Assembly: GCA_012799935.1 (NCBI GenBank)
Contig: JAAZKG010000130.1
Span: forward strand, 1 to 46,370
Reading direction: 5' to 3'
From: Erysipelotrichia bacterium
GTDB taxonomy: Bacteria; Bacillota_I; Bacilli_A; Erysipelotrichales; Erysipelotrichaceae
DNA length: 46,370 nucleotides
The translations under genes and the position numbers were made by a program. Below are positions 1-6,699 of the stretch, one piece after another; the stretch's first letter is position 1, and every line of letters begins with the position of its first letter. Under the pieces are notes generated by a model. That model was not told the DNA's origin and did not search any database. It saw nothing but the letters and a program-made list of their open reading frames with translations.

Positions 1-102
1 AGCATAGTTTTGCACCTGCTCATAGTTGGTAAATCCTTCTTTTTCCTTAAACCTTTTTCTGAACTCTTCTTTGATTTTTTCCAGTAATTCTTTAGCATCC
101 AT
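1..102 (-). CDS. Phage structural/head-associated protein, N-terminal fragment (partial at window edge)
   Basis: ATG at 102-100 overlaps the portal stop (TAATG); reads MDAKELLEKIKEEFRKRFKEKEGFTNYEQVQNYA and continues out of the window. Confidence 0.5.
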   Translation of the reverse strand, partial: MDAKELLEKIKEEFRKRFKEKEGFTNYEQVQNYA

Positions 103-1328
103 TAACTGCCACCTTCAATACCGGTTAAATCACGTAGGTTTTCTTCATTAAAATAACCAGGCACTGCTTGATTAATCTTGATAGCAGCATCACCGATTAA
201 AGAAAGAGTTGAATTGCTTGGTTCAAATACTGGTTCATATTTTGGTTTAGTCAGGAACATCATTTCTCTTGTGTAGTTGTAGTTGTCACGTAAACATGCT
301 GCCAGAAAGCCAACGTTCAGGAAACAGCTGCCAAATACCTTTTGGGCTTTTCTTGCTTCAAGTCTTAGATTTTCATGCGCTGCAGCAATAGCTTCAGCAC
401 TTGATGGATTATCGGTTACAAATCCCAGGTCATCTAAGGTTAAGCCAGTTTCACCGGCAAACAAGCTTGCAAACATTTTCAGCTGCTCATTATGAGGTTG
501 CATTGACTGTTGAGTGAACTGGCCCAGTCTTGGATCATTTCCTTCATCACTTGCTGATATTTCAATCAGGGTAGAAATAGAAGCTTTCCACTTTTCCATC
601 CTTTCAGCACTTGGATCCGTGCCAACTACCCATTTCTGAGGGAAAGAATAGAATTCAGCGCTGATTTCACTTCGTTTAATTGTTCTTGCAGCACTTTGCA
701 TATAGCTCATGCAGGCTCTGGTTATTCTGCTTCTACCAAATGGCCTTTTGGCATCTGGCCTATTTATAACCGGCACCAGTAGCGGATAACCAACGTTATG
801 ATCATATGCTTCAGGTGCTTTGTTTTTGTAATAAATCGTAGTTCTGTAAGGCTCAAAATACGCTTCCATTACAGGTCTGTCATTTCTGTCTCTTTCAAGA
901 ACTGCATAGCCTTCTTTTAACAGATAAGTAATAGGGTCGATAATACCGGTTGCATTTGCTCCATCAATAACCTGCAGACGTGGATAGCCGGATTCATCTT
1001 CACTAATGTAAACAAAAGAACACGAACTGATCAGAGCGCTTTTGATGGCATTGTCAAAAAGAATATCTGCATTGTTAAGGTTGAATATTTCGTTAATGTT
1101 GAAATTGTCATCCTTGAACTCCCTGAAGCTGATTCTATCGGCTAATCTATCAACGGCTTTTGAACACCAGCCAAGCACTGAATTAAAGCCTCTCAGTTCA
1201 TCTGGGGTCGATATCCCCAAGTCCATTACACTATTCTTCATATCATAGTATCTATACCTTAAATCTACTCTGGGTTTCTTGGATTCCAGTTTTTTTCTCA
1301 GTTCTCTTATGCCTAATAATTCACTCAT
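102..1328 (-). CDS. Phage portal protein (SPP1 gp6-like)
   Basis: 408 aa ORF with portal-like composition and motifs (DxxxRYRYYDMKN start, GETGLTLDDLGFVTDNPSSAEAIAAAHENLRLEARKAQ C-terminal helical region). Confidence 0.85.
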   Translation of the reverse strand: MSELLGIRELRKKLESKKPRVDLRYRYYDMKNSVMDLGISTPDELRGFNSVLGWCSKAVDRLADRISFREFKDDNFNINEIFNLNNADILFDNAIKSALISSCSFVYISEDESGYPRLQVIDGANATGIIDPITYLLKEGYAVLERDRNDRPVMEAYFEPYRTTIYYKNKAPEAYDHNVGYPLLVPVINRPDAKRPFGRSRITRACMSYMQSAARTIKRSEISAEFYSFPQKWVVGTDPSAERMEKWKASISTLIEISASDEGNDPRLGQFTQQSMQPHNEQLKMFASLFAGETGLTLDDLGFVTDNPSSAEAIAAAHENLRLEARKAQKVFGSCFLNVGFLAACLRDNYNYTREMMFLTKPKYEPVFEPSNSTLSLIGDAAIKINQAVPGYFNEENLRDLTGIEGGS

Positions 1329-1370
1329 TTGCAGGCTCCTTTCTTTTCCGTGTGTTTTTTTGATGTGTGA

Positions 1371-1440
1371 CCGTGCTGTAACTCAGAAGAGAGGTTGGCA
1401 CGTTCTCCTACCCCTATAAATAAACGTTCGTTACAACGGC
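1371..1440 (-). other. Structured noncoding segment between HNH and portal; candidate packaging (cos-type) site
   Basis: Inverted repeats TGTAAC(1377-1382)/GTTACA(1430-1435) and ACGTT(1400-1404)/AACGT(1423-1427) with a GC-rich AGGGGTAGGAGAACGTGCC stretch in an otherwise AT-rich region; placed directly after HNH. Confidence 0.35.
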
Positions 1441-1556
1441 TTAAAATGGCTCACACAACACCCTTATATTTTGCTTTACTTTTCAGCACTTATTTTTATT
1501 TCCTTACATTAGAATCTGTAGGTTGGTCAGCTAAAAGCATTTATCTTTTCACTTTG

Positions 1557-1904
1557 CTATTCAGCCTTGTAATTCATCCAGTTGATGCTTTGAGGCAGTA
1601 CCCTGTTGGATATTGCTTTGTCCTTTGGAACTACCACACTTCCATCGGCCAGCTTGTTATACTTCTGTCTGTTGCAGGTCCAATGAGTCAGTTGCAGATT
1701 TGCTATATCACTTGGATGTCCGCCTAAGTCAAGCGGCACGATATGATCTATCGTTGCTGACAGAGGGTGGGGATATTTAAGACTCTTGTCTACCGGCTTT
1801 CCGCATATTGCGCAGACTGACTGCGTTGCCAGTATCTTCTGTTTGTTCTTATCGTAGGCAACTCTATGTTTGCCGACTTCATTTGCTCTCTTCCTGTTTG
1901 TCAT
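1557..1904 (-). CDS. HNH endonuclease (phage packaging-associated type)
   Basis: CAICGKPV...ATIDHIVPLDLGGHPSDIANLQLTHWTCNRQK HNH/Zn motif. Confidence 0.9.
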   Translation of the reverse strand: MTNRKRANEVGKHRVAYDKNKQKILATQSVCAICGKPVDKSLKYPHPLSATIDHIVPLDLGGHPSDIANLQLTHWTCNRQKYNKLADGSVVVPKDKAISNRVLPQSINWMNYKAE

Positions 1905-2083
1905 ATATCTTTCACCTTCAATTGTGTTGTTCGAATAAAAAAGTCAGATATCTGAAAGGGGACCGACATCCAACTTTAGAAATAAAGCCGGCAGTTATGA
2001 GTTTTGTACAAATAGAAAGGATAACTGTAAAATGGAAAAAACAATGATAAAAACCTAATTTACGGAGATTCTACCGGCTCTAT

Positions 2084-2113
2084 TAAAAAAAGACATTTGC
2101 TTATGAAATGCCT
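2084..2113 (-). terminator. Rho-independent terminator after ArpU-like gene
   Basis: minus-strand GGCATTTCATAAGCAAATGTCTTTTTTT hairpin plus U-tract. Confidence 0.6.
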
Positions 2114-2133
2114 TTCTCAGTAGATTCACTTTT

Positions 2134-2592
2134 CTACGATACTATTTTATCACATAAAAGTGTCTCATTTTGTATCATCTTTTCATTTAGTAGATTTAAT
2201 GCTCTTTCGTGGATTCGGTGAATATGAGGATAACTGAAATCCATTTCTATTGCTATTACTTCCCACCTCTTCATCAGAACATATCGTTTGTACAACACAT
2301 CAATGCAGTCAGCATCATCAATGCTGTCTATAAGTCTGATTGCCTTTTGTTTCAGTTCAACCAGTTCAGCAATATCGGTCAGTATTGATTTGCTGTACCT
2401 TTCATACTTGGGGTAATACTTCTCTTGAGGTGATAAGGTTGATTTAGAAGTAGTTGGCTCCTTTTTTTCGTAGGAAATGGAACTGACACCAGTCATCTGG
2501 TTTTGAATTACTTCAAGCTCTTTCTTTTTATTCCTAATTTGAATATCCAGCTTCCTTATCTGCTGCAAATACTCCTTAGCTGTCATCATCAT
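2134..2592 (-). CDS. ArpU/DUF1492-like phage transcriptional regulator (sigma-70 region 4-like)
   Basis: Coiled coil N-terminus plus C-terminal DCIDVLYKRYVLMKRWEVIAIEMDFSYPHIHRIHERAL region-4-like HTH. Confidence 0.7.
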   Translation of the reverse strand: MMMTAKEYLQQIRKLDIQIRNKKKELEVIQNQMTGVSSISYEKKEPTTSKSTLSPQEKYYPKYERYSKSILTDIAELVELKQKAIRLIDSIDDADCIDVLYKRYVLMKRWEVIAIEMDFSYPHIHRIHERALNLLNEKMIQNETLLCDKIVS

Positions 2593-2776
2593 CCACCTCG
2601 ATTTTTATAAATCTCTTCTTGTTTCTTTCCATGCCTACCCCCAGATTGACTCCGTTTGATATGGCTGCCGGACTCATTCCAGTCATTTTTGACAGCTCAA
2701 CCATTGTGTCAGCAACTGCAGTCGGTAGTTCATATATGTCATTGGTAATCTGCATGTAGATGGTTTTCTTAGCCAT
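2576..2776 (-). CDS. Small phage protein, HTH-like
   Basis: 66 aa ORF overlapping neighbours by ATG/stop overlaps; MTGMSPAAISNGVNLG HTH-like stretch. Confidence 0.5.
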   Translation of the reverse strand: MAKKTIYMQITNDIYELPTAVADTMVELSKMTGMSPAAISNGVNLGVGMERNKKRFIKIEVDDDDS

Positions 2777-4028
2777 ATGCGAATCCCTTCATCTTTGCCC
2801 ACTTCTTGACCAGTCCGGCTTTTTCATTTTCAACTTCCTTGTTGTGATTCTCTCTGGCCTGAATTATCTTTTTGTTTTTAACTTCAATAGCGATTGCTAT
2901 CTTGCCATCCAGCTTTACATAATACAGATCGCATCTGCCTTCAGCATAGATATGGGCGTAACTTCCGGCAATACAGTTATGCAGTTCTTCTCCAACCTTT
3001 TGAATTTCCTCATATGATGAAAACGTTCTGAACTCGGCGTTGCCGATTCTTGCTTCATTTTCAAGAAGTTCCTTCTGTCTTTCCTTGATCTTTTCAGCTT
3101 CTTTTATTTTTTCTATTTCTTTTTTGAGCCTTCTTTCCATTTCTATCAGTCTGGCCCTTCGCATATGCTCCTGCTGGAAGTTCTTAGGTTTTCCAAACTT
3201 TCTATTCTGTCTTTTGCAGTCTCTGATATAGTCCCTGAAATCTATGATGCTTATTTTGTTTCTTGCAAGATAGTCCAGATAATAAACGTTCAGCTTTTCA
3301 GTCCATCCGTTAAGGTACTCCATTGAATTTCGGTTAATATAGCCAGAATATTTTTGTACTTCTTCATCACTTTTTAAATCAAACCAGTATATGTATCTCA
3401 TCTGATTGTGATTGTAGATTCCTTTTTTGATAAGAGTTATCTGATTTGACTTGAACGGAAGGTCAAGCTGCATATAGTAGTCTTTCATAGTCCTTTTTCT
3501 GACTTCACATCTCTGATAGAAGCAGTAGTGATACGTGTTGCCTTTTCTTACTTTTCGCCACTCGGTTTTATCATCGAAGGCAAGACTGCAACCTATTGTT
3601 TTTACTATTCCTAAAACTTTAAGCTGATTACCACTCCAGTCGGCTACAAGTTTGACTTCTTCAGCCTTCGGATGTTCACCGAACTTCCAGCTGCCTTTTA
3701 CCCAATAACCATAATCGCCATCCTGAATCCAATTATCTTTTATCATTGATTTGAGATTCGTTATTGACATTTCTCTGCCACAGTTCGGACATACCTTTGC
3801 ATTTCTTATCTGTCTCCATTTTTCTCTGCTGACTTTTTCATATCGGTTACATATAAAGCAATATGTAATATACTCTTTGCCATCTTTTTTGAAAGCTATC
3901 TGACCCTTTAATGCGAATAGGACTCTGGCAAGTTCATCATCATAGCTCAAACAGGTTGATTTGCTCATAATCGTCGCCTTTCTTCTTGACCGCTGCCTTT
4001 TTAGGCTTGATGGTTTCAGTTGCCACAA
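2769..4028 (-). CDS. PcfJ-like protein
   Basis: Zn-finger-like CPNCGRE and C-terminal VGEELHNCIAGSYAHIYAEGRCDLYYVKLDGKIAIAIEV...QARENHNKEV typical of PcfJ-like family; internal ATG (MSKSTCLSYDDELA) also possible as start. Confidence 0.75.
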   Translation of the reverse strand: MWQLKPSSLKRQRSRRKATIMSKSTCLSYDDELARVLFALKGQIAFKKDGKEYITYCFICNRYEKVSREKWRQIRNAKVCPNCGREMSITNLKSMIKDNWIQDGDYGYWVKGSWKFGEHPKAEEVKLVADWSGNQLKVLGIVKTIGCSLAFDDKTEWRKVRKGNTYHYCFYQRCEVRKRTMKDYYMQLDLPFKSNQITLIKKGIYNHNQMRYIYWFDLKSDEEVQKYSGYINRNSMEYLNGWTEKLNVYYLDYLARNKISIIDFRDYIRDCKRQNRKFGKPKNFQQEHMRRARLIEMERRLKKEIEKIKEAEKIKERQKELLENEARIGNAEFRTFSSYEEIQKVGEELHNCIAGSYAHIYAEGRCDLYYVKLDGKIAIAIEVKNKKIIQARENHNKEVENEKAGLVKKWAKMKGFAYG

Positions 4029-4230
4029 CTTTCACCTTTTCAGCCTTTGGTTCTTCATTTGCCTTTTCGCTTTCAAGAATCCACTCAAGAACAACTTCAT
4101 CACTTACTGCAGCTACATTGTTCTTTGCCATTTTTCTTGCCTGTGCAATAACATACTTTTCTATAAAGTCATATGATTTTGTCAGGTTGTATTCAGTCAT
4201 ATATTTTTCTATAAATTGTTTTAGATCCAT
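3940..4230 (-). CDS. PcfK-like protein
   Basis: MDLKQFIEKYMTEYNLTKSYDFIEKYVIAQARKMAKNN ... basic linker ... INLFEL; adjacent to PcfJ-like gene. Confidence 0.7.
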   Translation of the reverse strand: MDLKQFIEKYMTEYNLTKSYDFIEKYVIAQARKMAKNNVAAVSDEVVLEWILESEKANEEPKAEKVKVVATETIKPKKAAVKKKGDDYEQINLFEL

Positions 4231-4257
4231 TTTTGTTTTAGCTCCTTTCTTTTTTAT

Positions 4258-4368
4258 ACAAGGGAGCAGAAGTCCCAGTCATTCCACTCCCTTTATCTAA
4301 ACAGGCTTCAATTGGTATTAATATTTTTTCGAAGGTACAATATGTCAGAAATTTTTTAGAGCCTGTTT
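4258..4368 (-). promoter_or_regulatory. Structured leader upstream of pcfK-like gene
   Basis: Two perfect inverted repeats: AAGGGAG(4260-4266)/CTCCCTT(4287-4293) and AAACAGGCT(4299-4307)/AGCCTGTTT(4360-4368). Confidence 0.45.
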
Positions 4369-4558
4369 AAATCAGTTTTCTTATAGCCTCTCTGACTTTG
4401 GCTATGTTGTCGGATTTCTGCCATTGATACATAGAATCACCTTTGATTTTGTCTAATTCATCAGCTATCCAGTTTATAGATTCAGTAGCTTGTTGCTGAA
4501 GTTTCATTTTTGCTGGAACTTCAAACATTGGTTCCATTTCCTTTAAAATATCGTTCAT
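4367..4558 (-). CDS. Hypothetical phage protein
   Basis: 63 aa ORF in compact phage early operon. Confidence 0.5.
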   Translation of the reverse strand: MNDILKEMEPMFEVPAKMKLQQQATESINWIADELDKIKGDSMYQWQKSDNIAKVREAIRKLI

Positions 4559-4560
4559 AA

Positions 4561-4764
4561 TTAAACTCCTTCGTTCAAGAACTCAAGAACTTCTTGTTCG
4601 CCAAAATAATCAACCATCTCGTTCATAGTGAACTCTCTTTTTATCGTTGCTTCATTCGGCTCGGTATACGAGTAACTTTTACAATGTGGGCAGTTATCTC
4701 GGTATTTGGTACTGAAATATTTCTTGCAGTTATAACACTTTGCTACTTTGTACATTTCACTCAC
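4561..4764 (-). CDS. Small zinc-ribbon protein
   Basis: CYNCKKYFSTKYRDNCPHC two CxxC knuckles. Confidence 0.65.
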   Translation of the reverse strand: MSEMYKVAKCYNCKKYFSTKYRDNCPHCKSYSYTEPNEATIKREFTMNEMVDYFGEQEVLEFLNEGV

Positions 4765-4993
4765 TCCAATCTATTTTTGTATTACATTTTTTACACTTCT
4801 CATCTTTCAATGATAATTCTCTGTGGCATTTAGGACATACATAGCAGTGATATATGTATCTGCCTTTCTGTCTGATAGTCAGTTTTGGTTTTTCAGCTTT
4901 TAGAAGCGAATCAACGAATTTAAGTTTCATAACTTTACCCCTAATTCTTTTAGTTGTTGATTTATGGCTTTGTGTAAATCTTTTTCTATCCAC
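4757..4993 (-). CDS. Small zinc-ribbon protein
   Basis: CYVCPKCHRELSLKDEKCKKC; likely true start is internal MKLKFVDSLL (~4930). Confidence 0.6.
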   Translation of the reverse strand: MDRKRFTQSHKSTTKRIRGKVMKLKFVDSLLKAEKPKLTIRQKGRYIYHCYVCPKCHRELSLKDEKCKKCNTKIDWSE

Positions 4994-5172
4994 AATGGCA
5001 AACGACTTCCGCTATATTTGCTTACAGCTGACGCAAAATATTCTCCAGATGTTTCAAAAAACACTTGATATTTTCCACTTTCCACCGTTTTTTCGTATGC
5101 AATACAACCTTCTTCTTCGCTTTGATATTCTATTTCAAACCCTAACTTTTCAAACATCTCTTTCGCTTCCAT
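4927..5172 (-). CDS. Hypothetical phage protein
   Basis: 81 aa ORF MEAKEMFEKLGFEIEYQSEEEGCIAYEKT..., compact overlap with neighbours. Confidence 0.55.
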   Translation of the reverse strand: MEAKEMFEKLGFEIEYQSEEEGCIAYEKTVESGKYQVFFETSGEYFASAVSKYSGSRLPLWIEKDLHKAINQQLKELGVKL

Positions 5173-5176
5173 AACC

Positions 5177-5314
5177 TCACCCCCAGTAAATGTACCAGCT
5201 GTACCACTTTATGAACTCTACCAATCCAACAGCAATTGGAATCGATATTATCGTTGTGATAATTATCAATTTGACATATTCGATAAATGTTTTGTTTTTA
5301 AGTAATTTTTTCAT
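5177..5314 (-). CDS. Small single-pass membrane protein (not in ORF track)
   Basis: 45 codons: MKKLLKNKTFIEYVKLIIITTIISIPIAVGLVEFIKWYSWYIYWG; upstream AGGAGC; followed within 5 nt by next start. Confidence 0.55.
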   Translation of the reverse strand: MKKLLKNKTFIEYVKLIIITTIISIPIAVGLVEFIKWYSWYIYWG

Positions 5315-5330
5315 TGTTTTTGCTCCTTTG

Positions 5331-5471
5331 CTAAATAACAGCCACCATACTTATAGCCACCAAACTTACAATAAGACTCAGAATTGATACAACAATAGTC
5401 AGCCTTACCACTTCAACAAGTCTGTCTAAATTGACACCTGATGTTGTGTACTCATAGTTATTTTTTTCCAT
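5331..5471 (-). CDS. Small single-pass membrane protein
   Basis: Likely start at 5471: MEKNNYEYTTSGVNLDRLVEVVRLTIVVSILSLIVSLVAISMVAVI; upstream GAGAGGAG. Confidence 0.5.
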   Translation of the reverse strand: MEKNNYEYTTSGVNLDRLVEVVRLTIVVSILSLIVSLVAISMVAVI

Positions 5472-5475
5472 TTTT

Positions 5476-5682
5476 CTACTCCTCTCTATATTCCATAGAT
5501 TCGCCAACTTCAACTGGCTTTCCCCTTTTGTAGATTTCATCCCATATCTCATCTAATGAATATTCACTTAATGGTGTTCTGAAATCAGTTCTGTTAATCA
5601 ACACAGGTTTAAGATTCAATGCTCCGTTTTTAAGTCTACGGACAAGATACAGCTTGCTGTTAAGCTCAATTACTTCTTTCAT
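5476..5682 (-). CDS. Hypothetical phage protein
   Basis: Likely start MKEVIELNSKLYLVRRLK at 5682 preceded by AGGTGG; track ORF extends to 5712. Confidence 0.5.
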   Translation of the reverse strand: MKEVIELNSKLYLVRRLKNGALNLKPVLINRTDFRTPLSEYSLDEIWDEIYKRGKPVEVGESMEYREE

Positions 5683-5863
5683 AGAATCTGCCACCTTTGA
5701 TAAACAAATCATCCTGAAGCTTGTTGATTAAATCATCCTTCTGTTTGATCTGTGTTTCCAGATTATGGTTTTCAAGAATAAGCTTCTTGTTTTCTTGAGC
5801 AAGCTTGCTGTATTGCTTTTTGAGTTCCTCATACCTGAACTCATATTCTTTCCATTTGCTCAT
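5666..5863 (-). CDS. Small coiled-coil phage protein
   Basis: MSKWKEYEFRYEELKKQYSKLAQENKKLILENHNLETQIKQKDDLINKLQ heptads. Confidence 0.55.
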   Translation of the reverse strand: MSKWKEYEFRYEELKKQYSKLAQENKKLILENHNLETQIKQKDDLINKLQDDLFIKGGRFYERSN

Positions 5864-5872
5864 TCTGTCACC

Positions 5873-6391
5873 TCATCCGCAGCAGTGCTTAGTCACATCT
5901 CTGATTATTGCCGAATAGCTGTTGCACTCTACATTCACAGCTTTTTCATAACCGTTGACAAAAGTTACAATTACCAGTTCCTGTTCTGGAACATATTCAC
6001 AATCCACAACCTTATTTCTTGTCTGGCTTAGCAACCAACCAAGATTTTTAACAAACAGTTTTTTATCTTCAACAGTATTGTTGTTTTCATAAGCCTTTTT
6101 CATTCTGTCTAAATGTTCATTTTTAGAAATATAGTCTTCCCACTGCGATTTGATTTTGGTTATTAAAGATAGGGTTTTGTAGGACATCACGTAGTTATAC
6201 GTATTAATGTTGAATGCATTAAAATTAACTGCATTCTCTACTTCTTCATCTAAAACAACATTAATTTGAATGTTTTTATCTTTATTATCATCACTAATAG
6301 ATAAGATATATTGACCATCTCCATTGTCGACTGCAATAATTTCATTAATTACATCTTCTGTAAAAATATTTAATAATTCTTTAATATTCAT
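5873..6391 (-). CDS. Hypothetical phage protein
   Basis: 172 aa ORF with RBS (AAAAAGGAGAT) upstream. Confidence 0.6.
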   Translation of the reverse strand: MNIKELLNIFTEDVINEIIAVDNGDGQYILSISDDNKDKNIQINVVLDEEVENAVNFNAFNINTYNYVMSYKTLSLITKIKSQWEDYISKNEHLDRMKKAYENNNTVEDKKLFVKNLGWLLSQTRNKVVDCEYVPEQELVIVTFVNGYEKAVNVECNSYSAIIRDVTKHCCG

Positions 6392-6423
6392 AGTTTTTAT
6401 CTCCTTTTTTTTTGTTTCGATAC

Positions 6424-6694
6424 TGTGACGAACTGTGACGAACTTTTAACAGACATCGTAACAGGGTTTTTTCCTTTGTTTATAAGGGTTTTTTTAATTT
6501 TTGTGACGAATGTGACGATTAAATGCCCCTATATTTATATTTTTTATATATTTATATATAGATTTCTTAAAAAACTACATTTTTATATTAAATATATAAA
6601 GAAATTGATTTGTTTCGTCACATCGTCACAAATTGCAATTTTTCCTTTATTTATAAGGGTTTTTAATGTGACGATGTTGTGACGAATGTGACGA
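6424..6694. repeat. Iteron cluster (nine TGTGACGA copies) around an AT-rich core; candidate phage replication origin
   Basis: TGTGACGA at 6424, 6434, 6502, 6511, 6667, 6678, 6687 (direct) and 6615, 6623 (inverted TCGTCACA); AT-rich 6530-6610; TTTTTCCTTTRTTTATAAGGGTTTTT repeated at ~6468 and ~6640. Confidence 0.7.
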
Positions 6695-6699
6695 TATTT

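Noticed and set aside
283-495. Plus-strand ORF MSRKHAARKPTFRKQ...
   Set aside because: Antisense to a clear portal gene, no RBS context; frame artefact
1395-1727. Plus-strand 110-aa ORF
   Set aside because: Spans the noncoding spacer and overlaps HNH antisense; hydrophobic artefact of AT-rich sequence
6425-6682. Plus-strand ORF over the iteron region
   Set aside because: Low-complexity translation of iterons and AT-rich DNA; noncoding origin-like structure is the better explanation
6424-6694. CRISPR array
   Set aside because: Repeats are only 8 bp, in both orientations and with irregular short spacing; not repeat-spacer architecture
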